From assembly GCA_944474755.1 (NCBI GenBank), contig OX104122.1, positions 1,172,751 to 1,236,750 of the forward strand: a DNA stretch of 64,000 nucleotides, in the 5' to 3' direction. This stretch comes from Limnoperna fortunei. Taxonomy: Eukaryota > Mollusca > Bivalvia > Mytilida > Modiolidae. The translations under genes and the position numbers were made by a program. Below, piece by piece: positions 32,301 to 42,599 of the stretch. Each line of letters begins with the position of its first letter. Position 1 is the stretch's first letter. A model generated the notes under the pieces. The model was not told the origin of the DNA and searched no databases. It saw only the letters and a program-made list of their open reading frames with translations.

Positions 32301-35300
32301 CTGTTTTTTACTTATTTTGTTACGTTGACCTGTACTGTACTGTTTTACTTATTTCTACGTTGACCTGTACTGTACTGTTTTCACTTATTTTGTTATGTTG
32401 CTCTGTACTGTACTGTTTTTACTTATTTTGTTACGTTTACATGTAATGTACTGTTTTTACTTATTTTGTTACGTTGCTATGTACTGTACTGTTTTTTACT
32501 TATTTTGTTACGTTTACATGTAATGTACTGTTTTTACTTATTTTGTTACGTTGTCCTGTACTGTACTGTTTTTACTTATTTTGTTACGTTGTCCTGTACT
32601 GGACTGTTTTTACTTATTTTTTACGTTGCTCTGTACTGTACTGTTTTACTTATTTTTACGTTGACATGTACTGTACTGTTTTTACTTATTTTTACGTTGA
32701 CCTGTACTGTACTGTTTTTACTCATTTTTTACGTTGCTCTGTACTGTACAGTTTTTACTTATTTTTACGTATGTACTGTACTGTTTTTACTTATTTTTTA
32801 CGTTGACCTGTACTGTACTGTTTTTACTTATTTTGTTACGTTGACCTGTACTGTACTGTTTTTACTTATTTTTTACGTTGACATGTACTGTACTGTTTTT
32901 ACTTATTTTTACGTTGTCCTGTACTGTACTGTTTTTACTTATTTTGTTACGTTGCTCTGTACCGTACTGTTTTTACCTATTTTGTTACGTTGACATGTAC
33001 TGTACTGTTCTTACTTATTTTTTACGTGTACCTGTACTGTACTGTTTTTACTTACTTTTTACGTGGACATGTACTGTACTGTTTTTACTTATTTATTTTA
33101 CGTTGACCTGTACTGTACTGTTTTTACTTATTTTTTACGTTGCTCTGTACTCTACTGTTTTTACTTATTTTGTTACGTTGACCTGTACTGTACTGTCTTT
33201 TTCTTATTTTGTTACGTTGCTCTGTACTGTACTGTTTTTACTTATTTTTTACGTTGACATGTACTGTACTGTTTTTACTTATTTTTTAAGTTGACCTGTA
33301 CTGTACTGTTTTACTTATTTTGTTACGTTGCCCTGTACTGTACTGTTTTTACTTATTTTGTTACGTTGACATGTACTGTGCTGTTTTTACTTATTTTGTT
33401 ACGTTGCTCTGTACTGTACTGTTTTACTTATTTTGTTACGTTGACCTGTACTGTACTGTTTTTACCTATTTTTTACGTTGACCTGTACTGTACTGTTTTT
33501 ACTTATTTTTTTACGTTGACCTGTACTGTACTGTTTTTACTTATTTTGTTACGTTGCTCTGTACTGTACTGTTTTTTTACTTATTTTGTTACGTTGACCT
33601 GTACTGTACTGTTTTTTACTTATTTTTACGTTGCTCTGTACTGTACTGTTTTCACTTATTTTTTTTACGTTGTACTGTACTGTTTTTACTTATTTTTTTT
33701 ACGTTGACCTGTACTGTTCTGTTTTTCCTTTTTTTACGTTGCTCTGTACTGTACTCTTTTCACTTATTTTTTTTACGTTGACCTGTACTGTGCTGTTTTC
33801 ACTTATTTTTTTTACGTTGACCTGTACTGTACTGTTTTTACTTTTTTTTACGTTGCTCTGTACTGTACTGTTTTCACTTATTTTTTTTACGTTGACCTGT
33901 ACTGTACTGTTTTTACTTATTATTTACATTGGCCTGTACAGAACTGTTTTAACTTATTTTTTTACGTTGCTCTGTACTGTACTGTTTTTACTTATTTTTT
34001 ACGTTGACCTGTACTGTACTGTTTTTACTTATTTTGTTACGTTGACATGTATTGTACTGTTTTTACTTATTTTGTTACGTTGGTCAGAACTGTACTGTTT
34101 TACATTATTTTCTTACGTTGACATGTACTGTACTGTTTTTACTTACTTTGTTACGTTGCTCTGTACTGTACTTTTTTTTAACTTATTTTGTTACTTTGAC
34201 CTGTACTGTACTGTTTTTTTCTTATTTTTTATTACGTTGACCTGTACTGTACTGTTTTTACTTATTTTTTACGTTGCTCTGTACTGTACTGTTTTTACTT
34301 ATTTTGTTACGTTGACATGTACTTACTATTTTTACTTATTTTGTTACGTTGCTCTGTACTGTACTGTTTTTTACTTATTTTGTTACGTTGACCTGTACTG
34401 TACTGTTTTACTTATTTCTACGTTGACCTGTACTGTACTGTTTTTACTTATTTTGTTATGTTGCTCTGTACTGTACTGTTTTTACTTATTTTGTTACGTT
34501 TACATGTAATGTACTGTTTTTACTTATTTTGTTACGTTTACATGTAATGTACTGTTTTTACTTATTTTGTTACGTTGCTCTGTACTGTACTGTTTTTTAC
34601 TTATTTTGTTACGTTGACCTGTACTGTACTGTTTTACTTATTTCTACGTTGACCTGTACTGTACTGTTTTTACTTATTTTGTTATGTTGCTCTGTACTGT
34701 ACTGTTTTTACTTATTTTGTTACGTTTACATGTAATGTACTGTTTTTACTTATTTTGTTACGTTGCTCTGTACTGTACTGTTTTTTACTTATTTTGTTAC
34801 GTTTACATGTAATGTACTGTTTTTACTTATTTTGTTACGTTGTCCTGTACTGTACTGTTTTTACTTATTTTGTTACGTTGTCCTGTACTGGACTGTTTTA
34901 CTTATTTTTTACGTTGCTCTGTACTGTACTGTTTTTACTTATTTTTTACGTTGACCTGTACTGTACTGTTTTACTTATTTTTACGTTGACCTGTACTGTA
35001 CTGTTTTTACTCATTTTTTACGTTGCTCTGTACTGTACTGTTTTTACTTATTTTTTACGTTGACCTGTACTGTACTGTTTTACTTATTTTTACGTTGACC
35101 TGTACTGTACTGTTTTTACTTATTTTTTACGTTGACCTGTACTGTACTGTTTTTACCTATTTTGTTACGTTGACCTGTACTGTACTGTTTTTACTTATTT
35201 TTTACGTTGACATGTACTGTACTGTTTTTACTTATTTTTTACGTTGTCCTGTACTGTACTGTTTTTACTTATTTTGTTACGTTGCTCTGTACTGTACTGT

Positions 35301-36610
35301 TTTTACCTATTTTGTTACGTTGACATGTACTGTACTGTTTTACTTATTTTTTACGTTGACCTATACTGTACTGTTTTTACTTATTTTTTACGTTGTCCTG
35401 TACTGTACTGTTTTACTTATTTTTTACGTTGACATGTACTGTATTGTTTTTACTTATTTTTTACGTTGACCTGTACTGTACTGTTTTTACTTATTTTGTT
35501 ACGTTGCTCTGTACTGTTTTTACTTATTTTTTACGTTGCTCTGTACCGTACTGTTTTTACCTATTTTGTTACGTTGACATGTACTGTACTGTTTTTACTT
35601 ATTTTTTACGTGTACCTGTACTGTACTGTTTTTACTTACTTTTTACGTTGACATGTACTGTACTGTTTTTACTTATTTATTTTACGTTGACCTGTACTGT
35701 ACTGCTTTTACTTATTTTTTACGTTGCTCTGTACTGTACTGTTTTTACTTATTTTGTTACGTTGACCTGTACTGTACTGTCTTTTTCTTATTTTGTTACG
35801 TTGCTCTGTACTGTACTGTTTTTACTTATTTTTTACGTTGACATGTACTGTACTGTTTTTACTTATTTTTTAAGTTGACCTGTACTGTACTGTTTTTACT
35901 TATTTTTTACGTTGACCTGTACTGTACTGTTTTACTTATTTTGTTACGTTGCCCTGTACTGTACTGTTTTTACTTATTTTGTTACGTTGACATGTACTGT
36001 GCTGTTTTTACTTATTTTGTTACGTTGCTCTGTACTGTACTGTTTTACTTATTTTGTTACGTTGACCTGTACTGTACTGTTTTTACCTATTTTTTACGTT
36101 GACCTGTACTGTACTGTTTTTACTTATTTTTTTACGTTGACCTGTACTGTACTGTTTTTACTTATTTTGTTACGTTGCTCTGTACTGTACTGTTTTACTT
36201 ATTTTTTACGTTGACCTGTACTGTACTGTTTTTACTTATTGTTTACGTTGACATGTACTTTACTGTTTTTACTCATTTTTTACGTTGAGCTGTACTGTAC
36301 TGTTTTTACTTATTTTTTACGTTGACCTGTACTGTACTGTTTTACTTATTTTGTTACGTTGACCTGTACTGTACTGTTTTTACTTATTTTTACGTTGCTC
36401 TGTACTGTACTGTATTTACTTATTGTGTTACGTTGTCCTGTACTGTACTGTTTTTACTTATTTTTTACGTTGACCTGTACTGTACTGTTTTTACTTATTT
36501 TGTTACGTTGTCCTGTACTGTACTGTTTTTACTTATTTTTTTACGTTGCTCTATACTGTACTGTTTTACTTATTTTGTTACGTTGACCTGTACTGTACTG
36601 TTTTTACTTG
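29395..36610 (+). repeat. 36-38-bp satellite array, about 190 copies
   Basis: The monomer reads TGTACTGTACTGTTTTTACT, TATTTTGTTACGTTG, then GACC, GACA, CTCT, TCCT or CCCT. Loss of the GT in TTGTTACG and T-run changes give lengths of 36-38 bp. Internal landmarks repeat at large shifts: TTGGCCTGTACAGAACTG at 31488 and 33929 (2441 bp), and ACGTGTACC at 33024 and 35608 plus AAGTTGACC at 33288 and 35872 (both 2584 bp). Whole kilobase blocks were therefore copied. All the F/Y/C/L-rich ORFs here (up to 292 codons) follow from the repeat having few stops on this strand, and are not genes. Confidence 0.97.
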
Positions 36611-37805
36611 TGTTTATTTATCAATATAACAAACGTCCATGAACATAAAAAGTTTATGTAAGTTTCACAAAATTCATAATAGTAATCACAAGGAACAATT
36701 GATAATCTTATTATTATCAATTTATTAATGACTTTATTGCAAAATTACACACACATGGACACAGAAGGGTCAAGGAAATAATAATATTATCAGAAATGCA
36801 GAATTATGTCACTATGGGTTTGAAGGCATTATATGCTACAAACATTTAATGAATAAACACAAAATAAAGCGGTCATCAGTTGGTCGATAATTTTGTCTTA
36901 TTTTTAATAGAAAGATCTTCATTTGTATCGTTGCATAATCCAAGTTTGTTTATGTTGTCTTGTTTACAGTAAAATTCTGTAATTGATATGCACGAGATCT
37001 CGAGATCACAAGGTAACTGTTACACTGACGATTGTTTTTATTGTTACCGGTAATTTACGAGGATCAAAGTCAAATAAGCTGGAAGGTGTACATTCCTATA
37101 CCAGGGTGTGATACTTTTATATGTAACCTTAACAAGCAATCTTTTAATCGTATAGATAATAAAGGAAAAGGTCAGTTTTAACCAGACACATTCGAACTGA
37201 AAGACCCCACAGGACATAAAAAGGTTATATGAGGTCCTATTTGCAATAAATTTGAAGTTAATGACCAGGGAAATTGATGACCAAGACAGCTACTTCATTG
37301 ACCAAAGAAATAAACAACCTATAATCTACCGGACGGATAAAAAGTTAAACGTGAATTTATAGAAATTAATTTAAATCATTTCTTCTGACATTTAAATGAC
37401 ATAAAATAGCTATTTACAATCAAACTGAGTGTACTGTATCATTTATACGAAGGATAATAAATTGTTTAATGTCTCAATTTTACTTACAGAGTGACCGCGA
37501 ACACCTGGCCTTTTCGTTCAGAAATTTACAACAGTGCGAACATGAAGTAATTTTGATCAGCCACTCCCCCTTTTTAAACTCTTTCCTTTACCGTTTAAAT
37601 CTTGTCTTTTTCTTGTAAAATGAAGAAAAAACTGCATTGTGTGTATTGACGAAAGCCTAAAACATTCATTAAATGTAAAACAATACTGTAAATAGTAAAA
37701 CTCATTGTTCACTACGTTAACGAGTACCAAGTAATTTGATCCACATCAGATGTTTACAGTAGCTATGATCTTTAGAGGGAAAACAGTGTATAATTTTTAT
37801 CAATT
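36611..37805. other. AT-rich region right of the 36-38-bp array
   Basis: No convincing gene. A 57-bp plus-strand segment (37490-37546) has an acceptor (TTACTTACAG) and a GTAATT donor, and reads SDREHLAFSFRNLQQCEHE. The same site on the minus strand reads as a Cys-rich stretch ending in a GTAAGT donor. Both are too short to call. A 12-bp palindrome GATCTCGAGATC lies near 36996. Confidence 0.4.
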
Positions 37806-37811
37806 TTTATT
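37806..37811 (-). terminator. Polyadenylation signal candidate
   Basis: AATAAA on the minus strand, about 175 bp downstream of the stop codon of the secreted-peptide gene. It is in the right place for a short 3' UTR. AT-rich DNA makes chance matches common. Confidence 0.4.
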
Positions 37812-37983
37812 AAAGAAAAGAATAATAAAAATACAATTTGTTTGTTGTAAAATTACTGTGACATAAAAGTTTTTGGGATGTTATGTACTTAGATAAAATC
37901 TTAAATGACTTGTCACCCAATGTGAAAGTCAATTTGAGAAAAAAAATAGGCATTTCAATTTCATCACCAATATACTAAAATAT

Positions 37984-39168
37984 CTAGCTTATATTTCCAC
38001 CATGAAGATTTGGATTACAGTTGTTGTAGATTATATTTCCACCATGAACATGTGGGTTACAGTTGTTGTAGATTATATTTCCACCATGAACATGTGGGTT
38101 ACAGTTGCTGTGGACTAAAGCCCCTACAGTATTCAATCTAATTGGGAATGTCTGGTAGTTCATGTTAAAAGTCTTCTGATAGACTGTTAAATGATACCGG
38201 CTTCAAATAACGCAATAAATACGTTTACACTTGCTTTACTTTGTTTATTTGTATTTTAATTAACATTTTGTGTCTAGTTTTACTAAACCAGCTTGTTTAC
38301 ATGGCGTTAAACATAAATAAAACGTATTACACTTTGTTTGTCATAGTATCTTACGAAGAATTATCGGCCTATTTTTTTCTCCTTACAAGAGTCGACTCCC
38401 TCTAGCCCCACAGGAACAGTGAACCAGTTTATATTTTCCCTTGTAACGCAAAGAAATATAACAAAATCGAGATGCTAAATAAATTTTATGTTAGTCGATG
38501 CAAATAATTTGTTTTAAATTTAATCTGATCCAATATTTATAACACTTGAAAAATTTCACACCGATCAGACTCCTCGTTTCTTTTGAAAGATCCATATTTT
38601 AAAAGTTATAAATAATTAATTAACAAATTACGGTCTAGTTTAACATTGGGCTATATTTTTAAAGTTTATTCTTCGAAATCTATATTTCCTCATAAATGTT
38701 CATAATCCTCGAAAATACACAAAACTATATATTCCATTTTAATATTTTAGTTTTTTAAAAATCTTGCATGCATATCGATTGTAAAAATCAGTTTCTACTT
38801 TCAAATGACCTGCTTTTTATACAAACAACTTGAGATCTTATTTGATTTACTACTGAACAAACTGAAATAAATACATGTGCTCTTATGTTATGTCATTAAA
38901 ATGTTTTATTTATAGTTGATAACAGAGCGTGATCTTACAATTGGAGAGATCCTAAAAGCAACTTATACATGCAGAAAAAACTATAGAACATACTTTAAAT
39001 CGTCAACATATGTTTTCAGGTAATAATAATAAAAATATTTATGAATAATATTTAAGTATAAATATTTACTTACATTCCCGGTCTTAAAGAATAATTTGGT
39101 GCCGGTACCAAATCCCACGTCAACGACCAAATCACAAAAATCCCACTCAACGAAACGAAATATTTCAT
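37984..39168 (-). CDS. Two-exon gene for a small secreted Asn/Cys/His-repeat peptide
   Basis: Exon 1 is 39074-39168. ATG with A at -3 opens MKYFVSLSGIFVIWSLTWDL, a typical signal peptide with a hydrophobic core, then VPAPNYSLRPG. It ends at a consensus donor, GGAAT followed by GTAAGTAAA. Exon 2 is 37984-38200, after the acceptor TTATTTGAAG. The 2-base and 1-base overhangs combine (ATC, Ile), giving 312 nt: 103 residues plus TAG. Exon 2 reads RYHLTVYQKTFN, then NYQTFPIRLNTVGALVHS, then three repeats: NCNPHVHGGNIIYN twice and NCNPNLHGGNIS. The mature product would have three Cys, each in N-C-N-P, and paired His (HVH), suggesting disulfide-linked oligomers or metal binding; that is inference. 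I recognise no family. The AAG acceptor has a modest pyrimidine tract, so the exon 2 start is the weakest point. Exon 2 alone has an internal ATG giving 59 residues. Confidence 0.55.
37987..38106 (-). repeat. Coding 42-bp repeat, three copies
   Basis: Copies at 38065-38106 and 38023-38064 are identical over 42 bp. The third (37987-38022) is 36 bp, diverged and ends at the stop codon. The period is a multiple of three and in frame with the peptide reading, so each unit encodes 14 residues. Confidence 0.9.
38916..39019 (+). other. Stop-free plus-strand segment with splice-like borders
   Basis: A 104-bp segment is bounded by TTTATAG and by CAG followed by GTAATA. It is open in one frame: LITERDLTIGEILKATYTCR then KNYRTYFKSSTYVF. 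It lies inside the intron of the minus-strand peptide gene. It could be an exon of an overlapping gene or chance. Composition is more coding-like than its flanks. No family recognised. Confidence 0.2.
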
Positions 39169-40071
39169 TTTATCAACTGTAACTTTAATCCGTCTATCCT
39201 AGCGCTACATATTTTTCTAATAATCTATACGAGTATTTTTTTAATTATTTTTCTTATTGCACACAAGTAGCACAGACTGATTTTATGCTGTCAAGTCATT
39301 TTTCTAATAACTTTTATTTTGTTAAAATCCTCTCTGCGACATACATTTAAAGTGAATATTATTACTCGTACTTCCTATTAAATAACGCGTACCTGGTTAT
39401 TAATAGCAAAAACTATACAAGTTAATCTATGTCAGCTTATATCGTAACTGTATTATTCAAAGTACTGCACGTAATGTATAATACTAAATGTAATGAATAT
39501 TCTACTGGCAGACGACACGCAAAGAGCGCGCGAGTTGTCAAAGCGAGGCAGAAGGAATTCAATGTTTTGTCACGGTTCGACTGCAGCTTTTCAAAAGACC
39601 TTTTCATTTGAAAAATTTGGGTATTGGATCAATTATCTGTCCGATACTGATAAACAATCCAATATCTTTCAAGCAGCTTAAATTTTTGTCATTGTAATTA
39701 ACTATAGGCTTTGATTTTTAACAAGAGAAGTTATGTTATTGCATGCTTCAGTTTGTGATACAACCAGGTGTTTAAAAGGGGTTGATGTGACAAATTAAAT
39801 CTTGTCCTCACTAACATTTGTAAATAAAAAGATCAAAGTAAATCTAAAATATTATGTGTCCTAATATTAACTTTTAAGAATTTATACACATAACTAATAT
39901 ATTTAATGTGCGCTTGAGGATTGGTGAAGGTATAGAGTGTATAATAGTTAAACATTCTGACGTGCATTTCTGGTCTGTTTTTACTTTTGTCTTCTCTCAT
40001 TTTTTAAAGGGTTCCGTGATTCGTTAAATAACAGGGCGCTACATATAAAAAATTATACGTCTGGATATGTA
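39169..40071. other. Upstream region of the peptide gene
   Basis: AT-rich, with one GC-richer patch (39500-39600). Overlapping 60-62-codon plus ORFs (39429-39611, 39493-39681) pass through this patch and have no recognisable domain. The first 200 bp on the minus-strand side would hold the promoter of the peptide gene. Only AT-rich, TATA-like words are visible and no decisive element. Confidence 0.35.
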
Positions 40072-40093
40072 ATATTTATTTATTTATTTATTA
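40072..40093 (+). repeat. (TTTA)n microsatellite
   Basis: About five perfect TTTA units followed by TTAAAGC. A 12-bp hairpin-forming CCCCGTGAGGGG lies about 20 bp to the right. Confidence 0.85.
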
Positions 40094-40377
40094 AAGCACA
40101 GTTATACCCCGTGAGGGGTTGAAGGCATACATAAACGAAAATAGCTTTATGAAATTACTGCACGGTTAAAAGTGCAGTCAAGACTATGATATTCACAATT
40201 TTTTAATTCAGTGTACAGTGAATGTGCTACGATGATTGTTGGATACACCTATTATTGACTAGTGGTATATGATACCTACCCCTTGTATACTAACCAACTC
40301 AAATACTACAGTAATGGAAGCGGGAGGTTTGGCATGCCATAAAACATTGTTTAACCCACCATTTCTTTAGAAATGCC

Positions 40378-40530
40378 TGTACCAAGTCAGGACCATTGCT
40401 GTAGTTACTGTGTTTTTGGTTGTTGGTTCTGGAGTTGCCGGTTTCTCGGACTTTGATTTGTGGATTATCTGTTTTGACAGTTTCATCGGCGTTCGGTATT
40501 TTGTTATTACCTTCTGCATAGTAGTATTCG
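40378..40530 (+). mobile_element. Possible dispersed repeat fragment
   Basis: The order of words ACCAAGTCAGGA, CGGACTTTGATTTG and GTTCGGTATTTTGTTATTAC resembles, from memory, a short interspersed repeat common in mytiloid and related bivalves. It abuts the 45-bp array, which may have grown from its 3' end (TAGTAGTATT occurs in both). The overlapping 67-codon minus ORF (40367-40570) is not credible as a gene. Confidence 0.3.
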
Positions 40531-40574
40531 TAAGTGGTGCTTCAGCATAGTAAAATGTTAAAAAGTTCATCTGT

Positions 40575-41455
40575 AAAGGGGCGCTTCACGGTCACAGACT
40601 GGCCATGTTATAGTAGTATTAAAGGGCGCTGCACGGTTACAGACTGGTCATGTTATAGTAGTATTAACGGGCGATTCACGGCCACAGACTGGTCATGTTA
40701 TAGTAGTATTAAAGGGCCCTGCACGGCAACAGACTGGTCATGTTATAGTAGTATTAAGGGGCGATTCACGGCCACAGACTGGTCAAGTTATAGTAGTATT
40801 AAGGGGCCCTGCACGGTCACAGACTGGTCATGTTATAGTAGTATTAAGGGGCCCTGCACGGCAACAGACTGGTCATGTTATAGTAGTATTAAGGTGCGCT
40901 GGACGGCCACAGACTGGTCATGTTATAGTAGTATTAAGGGGCGCTGCACGGCCACAGACTGGTCATGTTATAGTAGTATTAAGAAGCCCTGCACGGTAAC
41001 AGACTGCTCTTGTTATAGTAGTATTAAGGGGCGCTGCACGGTCACAGACTGGTCATGTTATAGTAGTATTAAGGGGCGTTGCACAGTCACAGACTGGTCA
41101 TGTTATAGTAGTATTAAGGTGCGCTGCACGGCAACAGACTGGTCATGTTATAGTAGTATTAAGGGCCCCTGCACGGCAACAGACTGGTCATGTTATAGTA
41201 GTATTAAGGGGCGCTGCACGGCAACAGACTGGTCGTGTTATAGTAGTATTAAGGGGCGCTGCACGGTCACAGACTGGCCATGTTATAGTAGTATTAAGAG
41301 GCGCTGCACGGTCACAGACTGGCCATGTTATAGTAGTGTTAAGGGGCGCTGCAAGGTCACAGACTGGCCATGTTATAGTTTATTAAGGGGCGCTCCACGG
41401 TCAAAGACTGGCCATGTTATAGTTGTATTAATGGGCGCTGCACGGTCACAGACGT
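40575..41455 (+). repeat. 45-bp minisatellite, about 20 copies, open in one frame
   Basis: The monomer is GGGCGCTGCACGGTCACAGA, then CTGGTCATGTTATAGTAGTA, then TTAAG, 45 bp. As 45 is divisible by three, one frame stays open for 309 codons (40534-41463) with the 15-residue period GRCTVTDWSCYSSIK. There is no signal peptide. Substitutions between units (GTC/GCC/GCA at one codon; GGC/CCC/GTG at another) change residues as often as not. A 1-bp loss near 41380 shifts the frame in the last units. These points favour a non-coding minisatellite over a repetitive protein. Confidence 0.93.
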
Positions 41456-42599
41456 TGCGCTAATCTTTTATTTTAGAGAATGTTCTTATATATACATTAT
41501 AGCTGTTTTTTACTTGCATACATTATGTAGGTAACTTAAGTTTAAAAAATTAGCTGTATTCCCTTTTTACACATAGCAAGTGTATTCGAGTCCTTTATTT
41601 GGATTTTATTTGGTCACGTGATACTTCCTTTGTTGAGTAGTGGATAACTCACGTTTGCCGTACAACTTTTGGATGCTTTTTTTTCTCAATTTCTGTGCCG
41701 TTTTTTTTTTCTTTTTCCTAGATGTTCATCTGGAATTCGACTGTGATTCATGCTTAATAAATTTAATATTTTATTTATTTAAATGTTTACTGTGGCTCTC
41801 GCCTTTTAAGCATGTGTATAAAGAAAGACCAAAGAAGACAAACACTTGGCCGACAACTAACCAACAAAAAGCTGCGCATAACGTCACTAACAAAAGCTGC
41901 ACAGAACGTCACTAACAATTAGGTAAACTCAAATGCTGCACCACATCCGCTGTGTTCAGACAACGCGCAATCTTTGATACAATATTAAATGTTAAAATGT
42001 ATGATTTCAAACGCTGACCTCATTTCCGTTCGTTCTTCAAAATGGATATATGAGATTGAATTCAATTAAATTTTAAGCAACTGCTAATTCTATTTCAACT
42101 ATATTTCATTTTTTTACGTTACTCGCATGAAGTTTTTCGTATTAATCAATCAATTGTTCGCGTAGAATTTCAATGACAGTCTCATATTGTCGTTGATACT
42201 TTTAGTAGACATGTTTTCTGTGTTACACCAAGCGCTATTTACACACCAGTTTTTGTCATCAGGCAAGTTTAGATTTGAACAGAACTAAATGAATCACACT
42301 GAACATAGTCCTGTTTAGAAGTATTGCGGTTCAACCCACGATATTTGATGTTAATTGCACAAGTATGACACATGTGAAAAGAATGTTATTCACGTGAAGT
42401 GGTCTTCACCACAAATGCCATATTAACAGCAAAAATTAATGCGCACTGGAAAAGATCGATCATTTCTTTGTCTTATTTGAAAAACTTGAAAAACCGTGAA
42501 GAGACTACATATACTTATATATGTCTACATAAGCGGAATTTTTTCTTCAAATCTACAAAACAACCAACAATTTGTAGGTCCCTTTATAATTGTCAATTT
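41456..42599. other. Unique spacer left of the 28-bp array
   Basis: About 1.1 kb. It has an E-box in a GTCACGTGAT context at 41613-41622 and a 27-bp direct repeat built on AAAAGCTGC and AACGTCACTAACAA near 41865-41917. The ORF at 41640-41915 has no recognisable domain. No gene called. Confidence 0.4.

Noticed and set aside
29395..36610. Long F/Y/C/L-rich ORFs up to 292 codons
   Set aside because: All are repeat-derived, overlap in every frame and have no start context, splice structure or domain.
36960..37030. Exon between GTTTACAG and AAGGTAACT
   Set aside because: All three frames contain stops, so it can only be untranslated if it exists.
37490..37585. Cys-rich minus-strand exon (SCSHCCKFLNEKARCSRSL) ending in a GTAAGT donor
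   Set aside because: An in-frame stop lies just upstream with no good acceptor, it lies beyond the likely polyadenylation site of the peptide gene, and the same bases read as a plus-strand exon; evidence is balanced and weak.
39429..39681. Two overlapping 60-62-codon plus ORFs
   Set aside because: They use different frames through the same GC-rich patch, with no homology or splice support to choose between them.
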